Below, in pieces: positions 1 through 7,570 of a stretch of DNA of 7,668 nucleotides. The notes under the pieces were generated by a model. That model was not told the origin of the DNA. It worked only from the letters and a program-made list of their open reading frames with translations, and made no database searches. Numbering within the stretch: position 1 is the stretch's first letter; each line of letters begins with the position of its first letter. A program made the position numbers and the translations under genes. The stretch is from Actinomycetota bacterium. GTDB lineage: Bacteria; Actinomycetota; Acidimicrobiia; Acidimicrobiales; Acidimicrobiaceae. The stretch is from the NCBI GenBank assembly GCA_004366215.1, contig SIRY01000069.1, forward strand, positions 1 to 7,668, read 5' to 3'.

Positions 1-1049
1 TCCGTCGGGAGCTCCTGCGCGAAGGCCAGGTCTTCTTCGTGCACAACCGGGTGCGCGACATCGACGCGACGGCGCGTCTCGTCAAGGACCTCGTCGCCGA
101 GGCGCGGGTGCTCGTCGCGCACGGCCAGCTCTCTGGGAGCGAGCTCGAGCGCACGATGGCCCGCTTCTGGCGAGGCGACGCAGACGTTCTCGTGACCACG
201 ACGATCGTCGAGAACGGCCTCGACCTCGCTCGTGCGAACACGCTGATCGTCGATCGAGCAGAGCACCTCGGCCTCGCGCAGCTGCACCAGCTGCGCGGTC
301 GGGTAGGGCGCTCAGGACGCCAGGCGTACGCGTACCTGCTCACCTCGTCGACCGACGCGGTCTCTGAGGTAGCGCTCGAACGGCTGCGAACGGTCGCTGA
401 GAACACCGACCTCGGCGCCGGCTACCGCATCGCCATGCGAGACCTCGAGCTGCGAGGTGCTGGCACGGTCCTTGGCACCCGCCAGTCGGGGCACGTCGGC
501 GAGGTCGGCTACGAGCTCTACGTCCGCCTGGTCGCTGACGCAGTCGCGAGCCTCGACGGCCTCGAACCCTCCGAGCAGCCGCCCGCGGAGGTGAGCTTGG
601 ACATTCCGGTGTCAGCGTTGCTGCCGGAGGACTACGTCGGCGATCCTGAGGTTCGCATGGACCTCTACCGACGCATCGCGCGTGCTCGAGAACCGGCGCA
701 GTTCGAGGCTCTGCGCGAGGAGCTCAGCGACCGCTTCGGACCACCTCCCCCCGAGGCGCTCACGCTCATCAGGCTCGCAGCGCTCAGGGTTCGCGTGGCC
801 GCGCTCGGCGTCCGCCAGGCGGTGGTGCGGCGCAGTCCGAGGAGCGGGCGCTACGAGCTCATCGTCGGACCGCTCGTGCCCTCGATCGCGACGAGCGTGC
901 GCATCGAGCGACGGCTGCGCCGGGTGCTGCGCAGGGGCGACGACCTCGTCATCGAGCTCGAGGGCCGTGAGCAGGCTCTCGAGCGCCTCGAGCTCCTCCT
1001 CGAGGTGCTCGAGAGCAAGCCCTCCGTGCGGTCGAGGGCCGTCGGGTAG
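1..1049 (+). CDS. mfd: Transcription-repair coupling factor Mfd, C-terminal part (5' end outside window)
   Basis: Mfd is a double-stranded DNA translocase that pushes stalled RNA polymerase off damaged DNA and recruits UvrA. Only about the last 348 residues are here (reading frame begins at base 3); family members are about 1,150 residues, so the N-terminal UvrB-like part, the RNA-polymerase-binding domain and helicase motifs I-III are upstream of the window. Visible in order: the second RecA-like lobe with helicase motif V (VLVTTTIVENGLDL; most relatives have IIETGIDI) and motif VI (QLRGRVGRS, bases 288-314); the translocation-in-RecG (TRG) motif with DLELRGAG and RQSG (about bases 441-490); then the C-terminal D7 domain with the typical DLYRRIA. 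The end is Leu/Glu-rich helix. The frame is intact to the TAG at 1047-1049. The T of this stop also begins a possible -10 box for the next gene. The identification is very secure. Confidence 0.97.
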   Translation, partial: RRELLREGQVFFVHNRVRDIDATARLVKDLVAEARVLVAHGQLSGSELERTMARFWRGDADVLVTTTIVENGLDLARANTLIVDRAEHLGLAQLHQLRGRVGRSGRQAYAYLLTSSTDAVSEVALERLRTVAENTDLGAGYRIAMRDLELRGAGTVLGTRQSGHVGEVGYELYVRLVADAVASLDGLEPSEQPPAEVSLDIPVSALLPEDYVGDPEVRMDLYRRIARAREPAQFEALREELSDRFGPPPPEALTLIRLAALRVRVAALGVRQAVVRRSPRSGRYELIVGPLVPSIATSVRIERRLRRVLRRGDDLVIELEGREQALERLELLLEVLESKPSVRSRAVG

Positions 1050-1052
1050 GCT
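1047..1052 (+). promoter_or_regulatory. Candidate -10 box TAGGCT overlapping the mfd stop
   Basis: TAGGCT fits the actinobacterial TANNNT -10 pattern and is formed by the mfd stop codon plus three bases. It lies 5 bases before the GTG at 1058, the spacing expected if transcription starts at or next to that GTG (leaderless mRNA). I see no convincing -35 box about 17 bases upstream. Pattern match only. Confidence 0.35.
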
Positions 1053-1057
1053 GAGGA

Positions 1058-2089
1058 GTGGCGGAGAGGGGGAGCGTGCGAAGAACTCGAGCAGTGCTGG
1101 TGGTCGCTCTAGCGTCGGTGGCGCTTGCGAGCTGTGGGTCTGCGACCGTCGCCGCCTCGGTCGACGGGCGGTCGCTCAGCGTTGCGGCCCTCAACGCCGA
1201 GCTCGCCGACGTTGCCTCGAACGCGGTCTTCGTCCACGAGCTCACGGCGAACCACGAGCCGGTGTTCGGTCCCCGGCGTGAGAGCTACACCGCGCTCTTC
1301 GTGGACAACATCTTGTCGCGGCGCATCACGATCATGCGCGTCGAGGCGGCGCTGTCGCACGTACACCCCGTCGTGACCCCGATCGCGCGCAGCCTCGCGT
1401 CCGCGCTCGCGACGCAGTCGGCTGGCGGTCAGGCGGTGTTCGCGGGCTTTCCCCGGTCGTACCAGGCGCGGCTGGTGCACGACACCCTCGCCATCGTCGA
1501 GCTCGAGGCGGCGCTCGGGCACGTCGCGCTCACGACCGCAGGCGTCGAGGCCTACTACCGTGCGCACGAGGCGGCGTTTCGTACCTACTGTGGTTCTGAG
1601 GTCCTCGTCCGCGCCTCAACGGAGGCTCAGGCTGTGCTGGCCAAGCTGCGCTCCGGTGCGTCGTTCGCGGCGGTTGCGCGGGCCGACTCCGCTCAGAACG
1701 CTCAGGGAGGCGGTGTCCTAGGGTGCGGGACTGCGCAGCAGTACGCCGCGAGCTTCGGAAGCGCCGTCGCCCGGCTCGTCACGACCCTGCCGCTGTCGAC
1801 GCCGTCGAGCGTCGTGCAGCTCGCGAACGGCTTTGCGGTGTTCGAGGTGACCTCGCGCGGGACGGTGCCCTTCGCCCAGGGTGAGCTGCTCGCCGCGGAC
1901 GGAGAGATCGCGCACGGGCAGGTGCTGCTCAACGAGTACCTGGCTCGCACCGCCCGCTCGGCCGCGGTTCACGTGAACCCAGCCTTCGGCAGGCTCGTCA
2001 TCCAGCACGGCGTCCTCAGCGTGGTGCCGAACGTGCCACGGGGAGCCGCGCTCGCATCCCAGATCGTGACGCCGACCAAGGTCGGCTAG
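1058..2089 (+). CDS. SurA/PrsA-like secreted lipoprotein with a degenerate parvulin domain
   Basis: Predicted extracytoplasmic folding factor. The N-terminus has basic residues, a hydrophobic stretch and a lipobox LASC, so Cys26 (counting from the GTG at 1058) should be lipidated and the protein held on the outer face of the membrane. Residues about 30-175 look like a helical SurA_N-type chaperone region. Residues about 178-270 align with a parvulin peptidyl-prolyl isomerase: EVLV where relatives have HILV, a Gly-rich GGGVLG, and GFAVFEV where relatives have GYHIIKV. Both usual active-site histidines are therefore replaced (Glu181, Ala260), so isomerase activity is doubtful. Cys178 and Cys223 could form a disulfide. 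Two starts are possible: GTG 1058, which would be leaderless behind TAGGCT, or GTG 1076, preceded by a GAGGGGGAG Shine-Dalgarno and giving a compact signal peptide with Cys20 lipidated. It lies between mfd and mazG, 8 bases after mfd. Fold assignment good; function inferred. Confidence 0.8.
   Translation: MAERGSVRRTRAVLVVALASVALASCGSATVAASVDGRSLSVAALNAELADVASNAVFVHELTANHEPVFGPRRESYTALFVDNILSRRITIMRVEAALSHVHPVVTPIARSLASALATQSAGGQAVFAGFPRSYQARLVHDTLAIVELEAALGHVALTTAGVEAYYRAHEAAFRTYCGSEVLVRASTEAQAVLAKLRSGASFAAVARADSAQNAQGGGVLGCGTAQQYAASFGSAVARLVTTLPLSTPSSVVQLANGFAVFEVTSRGTVPFAQGELLAADGEIAHGQVLLNEYLARTARSAAVHVNPAFGRLVIQHGVLSVVPNVPRGAALASQIVTPTKVG
2071..2086. terminator. Inverted repeat at the convergent gene junction, possible bidirectional terminator
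   Basis: GCCGACC-AA-GGTCGGC is a perfect 7-base inverted repeat (in practice about 6 pairs with a 4-base loop). It covers the last codons of the lipoprotein gene, just before its TAG at 2087-2089. A second CGACC at 2090-2094 can pair with GGTCG at 2080-2084, and a GGCGCC palindrome follows at 2095-2100. The two genes converge here with only 12 bases between stop codons. No T-run follows on either strand, so intrinsic termination would be of the U-less kind often proposed for GC-rich actinobacteria. The repeat is seen; the role is inferred. Confidence 0.4.
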
Positions 2090-2101
2090 CGACCGGCGCC
2101 G

Positions 2102-3208
2102 CTACTGCCAGGTCAAGCTGAGGCTGCTCAGCGCGCTCTGAGGCACGAAGGTCAGCACCATCGCGTCGGACTCGAGTCCTGCGAACGCCGAGCCAGCTGG
2201 CTCGGGTTGGCTCGCGACCCCGAGCACCGCGACGTCGCCGGGAGGCGTGGGGACGAGGATGTTGAACCGATGTGACCAGCACCCACTCGAGGTTGGGCTC
2301 GTGCACGTCTCGTTCGTGGTGGTCGCCGGCGAGCCTCCCCAGCCGTCGTCGTACATCCAGTCGTAGACGGACGCGGCCGTCGAGAAGTCCGCAGCCCAGT
2401 TCGCGGTGGCCTCGAACACCCAGGGTCCGCTCCCAGCGAGCGCCCCGAGCGGAGGGTCTGCGTTCGCGGCCGCTCCCTGGGCCGCCAGCGACGAGAGGGA
2501 AGCCACGACCCCAGCGACCGGGGCGAGGCCACGTGCGGTGCGTTCGTCGTTGATCAGGATGAACAGCTGCTCGGCAGGGGGGAGGGCGAGGAAGTCGCTC
2601 GGTACCGCGGCCGGGCCGAGACCCTCGGCGCTGCGAGCGGCGTCCAACGCAGCGAGTGCGGCCTGCTCACATCCGGCGTTGTCGGGGCCGGCCGCGAGGA
2701 GGCCGTCGCAGACGCTCACGAAGTTGGGGTTCGGGGCGATGTTGACGAGGGCCGCAGGAGCACTCGCTGCAGGCGCGGCCGGAGGGTTCGTCGCAGGCGT
2801 GGCAGGTGGAGACGCGGCCGCTGGCGGCGGCGCAGGAGGCGCCGCAGGCACGGCGGGCGCTGGGGGTTGGGTGGAGGGGGTGAGCGCTGGAGGGGAGGGC
2901 GGCACGGTCGTGCTCGTGGGAGACGGCGTCGCCCTCCCCTCGGGTGGAGCAGGAGCGTGGTGCTCTGGTCGCAGCGGCTCCGGGAGCGCTGGGCGGTACC
3001 TCAGGGTGCGATGGTGCGCTGGGGCGTGTCGCGGCGCTGGGGCTGTGGGGAGAGCTGTGATGTGGGCCGCGACGGTTGCGGCGCCGACGCCCGAGGAGCC
3101 AAGGAGCGCGGCGAGTACGAGCCGCGACGGGAGGAGACGGTGGATCGTCTCGCTGGGGTGGAGGACAAGCTGTACCACTGGGAGTGGTATCGACACTGAG
3201 CGTCGCAA
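2102..3208 (-). CDS. Membrane-anchored or secreted CAP-domain protein with Pro/Ala-rich stalk
   Basis: Three parts are visible in 368 residues. Residues about 29-49 form one hydrophobic segment after a basic N-terminus (signal anchor or uncleaved signal). Residues about 52-160 are a Pro/Ala/Thr-rich, low-complexity stalk. Residues about 161-368 carry a CAP (SCP/PR1-like) domain: LINDERTARGLAPV at 218-231, WMYDDG at 284-289 and GCWSHRFNIL at 309-318, where relatives commonly have GCWGHRDNIL. Four cysteines (167, 180, 302, 310) suggest two disulfides, in keeping with export. The helix that carries the first metal-binding His in many CAP proteins reads LAAQGAAANADP here, so that His is missing and only His313 of the usual pair is evident. 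The start is uncertain: TTG 3208, GTG 3196 and GTG 3178 are all in frame and none has a good Shine-Dalgarno. The role is unknown; it is probably a cell-surface protein. It runs against the surrounding genes and converges on the lipoprotein gene. Confidence 0.75.
   Translation of the reverse strand: MRRSVSIPLPVVQLVLHPSETIHRLLPSRLVLAALLGSSGVGAATVAAHITALPTAPAPRHAPAHHRTLRYRPALPEPLRPEHHAPAPPEGRATPSPTSTTVPPSPPALTPSTQPPAPAVPAAPPAPPPAAASPPATPATNPPAAPAASAPAALVNIAPNPNFVSVCDGLLAAGPDNAGCEQAALAALDAARSAEGLGPAAVPSDFLALPPAEQLFILINDERTARGLAPVAGVVASLSSLAAQGAAANADPPLGALAGSGPWVFEATANWAADFSTAASVYDWMYDDGWGGSPATTTNETCTSPTSSGCWSHRFNILVPTPPGDVAVLGVASQPEPAGSAFAGLESDAMVLTFVPQSALSSLSLTWQ
3173..3189. repeat. Perfect 7-base inverted repeat TACCACT-GGG-AGTGGTA
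   Basis: The arms at 3173-3179 and 3183-3189 are exact reverse complements around GGG. The repeat lies about 20-36 bases inside the longest reading of the CAP gene, 78 bases upstream of mazG. It is AT-richer than its surroundings and brings in the rare codons ATA and GTA on the reverse strand. It may be an operator for the divergent pair or an mRNA hairpin at the start of the CAP gene; the sequence does not decide. Confidence 0.45.
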
Positions 3209-3254
3209 AGCTTGAGGCGAGGTGTGGTGACGGAGCGTGCTGGTGTGAGCTCAC

Positions 3255-3260
3255 TACGCT
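3255..3260 (+). promoter_or_regulatory. Candidate -10 box TACGCT for mazG
   Basis: TACGCT matches TANNNT and ends 6 bases before the GTG at 3267, so the transcript could begin at the start codon. The 58-base divergent region 3209-3266 has no clear Shine-Dalgarno at ribosome-binding distance from this GTG (only GGAGCG directly against it), which favours leaderless translation. No good -35 box is seen, and I found no TANNNT on the reverse strand in this region for the CAP gene. Confidence 0.4.
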
Positions 3261-3266
3261 GGAGCG

Positions 3267-4550
3267 GTGGCCTACGAGATTCGGGTGGTTGGAACGGGCC
3301 TCGGGCCTGTCGACCCTGCTGCGCTCGGCGCGGCGCTCGACGGCTGTGAGGTGGTCGTCGCTCGCTCGGTGCGGCACCCTGGCCTTGGGGAGGCGCTCGC
3401 AGCCTTGAGCGTGCCCGTCATCGCGTGCGACGACCTGTACCTCGCAGCAGAGAGCTTTGAGGAGTGCTACGAACGTATCGCGACGCGCGTCGTCGACCTC
3501 GCGCGCCAGACAGAGGGGCCTGTCGGCTACGTCGTCTTTGGCTCGCCCCTCGTCGCAGAGGCCACGGTTCGCCTGCTACGGGGTCGCGACGACGTCGAGC
3601 TTCGGATCGTGGCGACACCAGGCATCCTCGACGGGATCTTCGCCCGGCTCGGACTCGATCCTCTCGACGGCGTCACCGTCGTCGACGCGGCGACGTTCCT
3701 TGAGAACCCCTCGGGCGTGAGCGAGACCGTGGTGCTCCTCCAGGTGTGGCAGCCGGCGCTCGCTCGCGACGCCGTGCTGCGTGCTACCGAGGCGGGCGCA
3801 CGCGTGACGCTCGTGCACCACCTCGGCGTCGAGGACGAGGTGGTGGCTCGCGTCGACGGCACGAGCCCGCTGCTCGACGCCGCGGACCACCTCACGACGC
3901 TCGTCCTCGAGGACTACCGACCGTCGAACGCGGCGCTGAGCCGACTCATCGAGGTCGTCTGGCAGCTGCGCCAACGGTGCCCCTGGGATCAGAGCCAGAC
4001 GCACGCGAGCCTCGCCCGTCACCTCATCGAGGAGGCCTACGAGCTCGTCGATGCGATCGACACCTACGAGGACGCAGGCGACGCCGACGCTCGTGACCAC
4101 CTCATCGAGGAGCTCGGAGACGTGCTGCTCCAAGTCCTCATGCACGCCGCGATCGCTGACGAGCACGGCGAGTTCGATCTGGGCAGCGTCGCGACGAGGC
4201 TCACCGAGAAGCTCGTGCGACGACACCCTCACGTCTTCTCGACCCTCGAGCTCGCAAGCCCCGCTGAGGTTGAGCAGACCTGGGAGGCCATCAAGCGACG
4301 AGAGCGCTCCAGCCGCGCCGCCGTGCCAAGGGGGCTGCCGGCCTCGGTGCGGCTCGCCAAGCTCGCGCGCCAGGTCCGCGCCGCTGGTGCCACCCTGCCT
4401 CGAGCTGAGGGGCTCGGAGCCGAGCTGGCACGAGCTGCCGTGGCCGGTCTCGACGTCGAGGCGGCGTTGCGGGCAGGTGTGCGCCTCCTCGAGGAGGCGC
4501 TCTCGGGCCCATCGGGCAGCCTCGACGAGAGCACGCGCGCCTTCTCGTGA
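3267..4550 (+). CDS. mazG: MazG-type nucleoside triphosphate pyrophosphohydrolase fused to a tetrapyrrole-methylase-like domain (YabN form)
   Basis: MazG hydrolyses (d)NTPs, including abnormal ones, to monophosphates and pyrophosphate. This is the two-domain YabN arrangement in 427 residues. Residues about 1-215 form a tetrapyrrole/SAM-methylase fold, with VVGTGLGPVDP near the N-terminus, DDLY, and FGSPLVAEATVRLL matching the family. The N-terminal glycine loop has Gly-Pro where SAM-binding methylases usually have Gly-Asp, so methyl transfer is doubtful. Residues about 222-330 are the MazG domain: CPWDQSQTHASL, then EEAYEL (Glu255, Glu256, Glu259) and EELGD (Glu282, Asp285). These are the EExxE and ExxD magnesium ligands of the family and are intact. 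KLVRRHPHVF follows as in other MazG proteins. After about residue 330 a weakly conserved helical tail stands where two-domain MazG proteins have a second copy. The GTG at 3267 is chosen because the methylase domain begins directly after it. It lies directly upstream of eno, as in other actinobacteria. Confidence 0.93.
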   Translation: MAYEIRVVGTGLGPVDPAALGAALDGCEVVVARSVRHPGLGEALAALSVPVIACDDLYLAAESFEECYERIATRVVDLARQTEGPVGYVVFGSPLVAEATVRLLRGRDDVELRIVATPGILDGIFARLGLDPLDGVTVVDAATFLENPSGVSETVVLLQVWQPALARDAVLRATEAGARVTLVHHLGVEDEVVARVDGTSPLLDAADHLTTLVLEDYRPSNAALSRLIEVVWQLRQRCPWDQSQTHASLARHLIEEAYELVDAIDTYEDAGDADARDHLIEELGDVLLQVLMHAAIADEHGEFDLGSVATRLTEKLVRRHPHVFSTLELASPAEVEQTWEAIKRRERSSRAAVPRGLPASVRLAKLARQVRAAGATLPRAEGLGAELARAAVAGLDVEAALRAGVRLLEEALSGPSGSLDESTRAFS

Positions 4551-4552
4551 GC

Positions 4553-6228
<1,676 letters not shown>

Positions 6229-6258
6229 CGTAGGGCCGTCAGGCGAGAGGGGGTAGCC

Positions 6259-7014
6259 GTGCGCGGGGTGGTCAAGGGGTCGACGATGCCGGTCCTCGAG
6301 GTGATTCTCGATCCGGGCGACGTGCTCGTGAGCGATCGAGGCGAGCTGTCGTGGATGTCGGCGAACGTCCGCATGAGCCAGACGACGGGTCAGGGCGCGA
6401 GCGGGGGGCTCTTTGGTGGCCTCAAGCGAGCGCTCGGTGGCGGCAGCCTCCTGCTCACTCGCTTCGAGGCATCAGGAGGCCCCGGCTTCGTGGCGTTCGC
6501 GGCGAAGCTCCCTGGCCACATCGTCGAGGTGTCCATCGAGCCAGGGTCGGCCCTGCTCGTGCACCGTGGTGGCTGGGTGTGTGGGACGTCGGGCCTTCGT
6601 CCCTCGGTCGCGCTGCAGCAGTCGCTCGGAGGCGCACTCTTTGGGCAGGAGGGGTTCGTGCTCCAACGCCTCGAGGGTGAGGGCACGGCGTGGGTCGAGC
6701 TCGGCGGCGAGCTCGTGCGCTACGAGCTCGCCGACGGTCAGCAGCTGCTCGTGCATCCTGGCCACGTCGGTGCGTTCCAGGAGACCGTGCGCTTCACGGT
6801 GACGCGCGTGCCTGGCATCGTGAATCGCTGGGCCGGAGGCGACGGACACTGGCTCGTCTCGCTGCAGGGTCCGGGCCTCGTCTGGCTCCAGTCGATGCCG
6901 CTCGCGGTGCTCGCTGAGGCGCTCAGCCCTTACCTCGGCGCAGGCAGTGCGGTCGCAGGTGGGGTAGCGGGCGGTGCGGTGGGAGGAGTGCTCGGCGACA
7001 TCCTCGGTAGGTAA
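6259..7014 (+). CDS. AIM24/TIGR00266-family protein
   Basis: Member of the widespread AIM24 (TIGR00266) family of beta-rich proteins. The yeast namesake is mitochondrial; the bacterial molecular function is not established. Family features in 251 residues: LEVILDPGDVLVSDRGELSW at about 13-32, MSANVRMS, the Gly-rich GGLFGGLKRALGGGSLLLTRF around residues 49-70, LPGHIVEVSIEPGSALLVHR, GALFGQEGFVLQRLEGEGTAW, and LADGQQLLVHPGHVGAF. The two repeated halves are consistent with the double beta-layer fold of the family. The last 27 residues are a Gly/Ala/Val stretch with GxxxG spacing (AGGVAGGAVGGVLG), resembling a glycine zipper that could insert in or lie on a membrane. GTG 6259 has a GAGAGGGGG site upstream and gives the usual short lead before LEV. 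ATG 6286 (codon 10), preceded by AAGGGG, is a real alternative that would trim the family's N-terminal strand. It is in line with divIC, 30 bases after it. Confidence 0.88.
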   Translation: MRGVVKGSTMPVLEVILDPGDVLVSDRGELSWMSANVRMSQTTGQGASGGLFGGLKRALGGGSLLLTRFEASGGPGFVAFAAKLPGHIVEVSIEPGSALLVHRGGWVCGTSGLRPSVALQQSLGGALFGQEGFVLQRLEGEGTAWVELGGELVRYELADGQQLLVHPGHVGAFQETVRFTVTRVPGIVNRWAGGDGHWLVSLQGPGLVWLQSMPLAVLAEALSPYLGAGSAVAGGVAGGAVGGVLGDILGR

Positions 7015-7017
7015 GGT
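7012..7017 (+). promoter_or_regulatory. Candidate -10 box TAAGGT overlapping the AIM24-gene stop
   Basis: The stop TAA plus GGT matches TANNNT. Transcription would begin near 7023-7024, before the AGGAGG at 7031-7036. It is the third forward stop codon in the window that doubles as a possible -10 box. No -35 box recognised. Confidence 0.25.
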
Positions 7018-7040
7018 GAGCGGGTACGAGAGGAGGGTAG

Positions 7041-7505
7041 GTGGGACTTCGAGACAAGCTCAGCAGCGTCAGTGAGACGGTCGAGCGGCTTCGCCAGCAA
7101 GCGAGTGCGATCGCAGAGCAGGCTCAGCAGAGCTACGAGAGCGCCGCGTCGCGCCTCGAGCGGATGCAGGCGTCGAGGACAGCCGACGCGCTCCTCCTCG
7201 AGCTCGGGGGGCTGAGCTACCTCGAGCGCACTGGTCGAGCCGGTCCTGCCGAACGAGATCGGATGGCAGCCATCACGCGCGAGCTCGAGGCGTCGGAGCG
7301 CGCAGGGACTCCGGTCCGTGTCACCCCCGCGACGCCGAGCGCCCCAGGTGCTACCGGTGCGGTGCCGCGCGGCGTCGGTGAGGAGCCCTCGACGCAGGGT
7401 GAGGCTGCGGGCTCGGCTGCCCCTGTCGAGCCTGACGACGCCCAGGCGAACCCGCTACCTGAGGGGAGCTACGGCGCACCCGGAGGTGACCAGCAGGCGG
7501 ACTGA
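7041..7505 (+). CDS. Small coiled-coil protein of unknown function with disordered tail
   Basis: 154 residues in two parts. Residues 1 to about 90 are mostly helical and charged: a heptad-like N-terminus (MGLRDKLSSVSETVERLRQQ), then Gln/Ala-rich helix, then TADALLLELGGLSYLERTGR, which resembles a motif I recall from small uncharacterised actinobacterial proteins with L-x-x-LG-x-x-x-Y. Residues about 91-154 are rich in Pro, Gly, Ala, Glu and Asp with no hydrophobic core, so probably disordered. There is no signal peptide or membrane segment, so a cytoplasmic location is expected. GTG 7041 is preceded by AGGAGG (7031-7036) at four bases, a little close but convincing. It lies 26 bases after the AIM24-family gene in the same direction and is probably expressed with it or from the TAAGGT box. 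I cannot assign a function; the neighbour suggests, without proving, a shared role. Confidence 0.75.
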   Translation: MGLRDKLSSVSETVERLRQQASAIAEQAQQSYESAASRLERMQASRTADALLLELGGLSYLERTGRAGPAERDRMAAITRELEASERAGTPVRVTPATPSAPGATGAVPRGVGEEPSTQGEAAGSAAPVEPDDAQANPLPEGSYGAPGGDQQAD

Positions 7506-7560
7506 GCCTCGGTCGTCGTGGGCGGGGCTCGAGGCGGTGAGTCGGAGGCGCCGGTGAGAG

Positions 7561-7567
7561 GGAGGAG
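7561..7567 (+). promoter_or_regulatory. Shine-Dalgarno site of the right-edge gene
   Basis: GGAGGAG ends three bases before GTG 7571 (GGAGG ends five before). Overlapping GTG triplets at 7567 and 7569 are in other frames; the frame of 7571 alone gives the recognisable protein. The 65-base gap 7506-7570 contains no TA dinucleotide, hence no TANNNT box, and only a weak GCCTCG/CGAGGC pair with an 18-base loop. Confidence 0.6.
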
Positions 7568-7570
7568 TGT

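Noticed and set aside
950..1020. Cluster of five CTCGAG hexamers near the end of mfd
   Set aside because: Explained by Leu-Glu pairs with preferred codons CTC and GAG in a helical coding segment; not a spaced repeat.
2728..3055. Repetitive G/C-rich stretch considered as a tandem DNA repeat
   Set aside because: It codes for the Pro/Ala-rich stalk of the CAP protein; the repetition is of amino-acid type without a constant DNA unit.
2406..3215. Forward open frame of 269 codons opposite the CAP gene
   Set aside because: Its Gly/Ala/Val low-complexity content is the complement of the Pro/Ala-rich stalk. The reverse strand gives a signal segment and CAP motifs, the forward strand nothing.
3576..4232. 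Reverse-strand open frame of 218 codons opposite mazG
   Set aside because: Shadow of the mazG reading frame, no family resemblance and no ribosome-binding site.
7506..7535. GCCTCG/CGAGGC inverted repeat after the coiled-coil gene as a terminator
   Set aside because: Only six pairs with an 18-base loop and no T-run; such matches are expected by chance in this composition.
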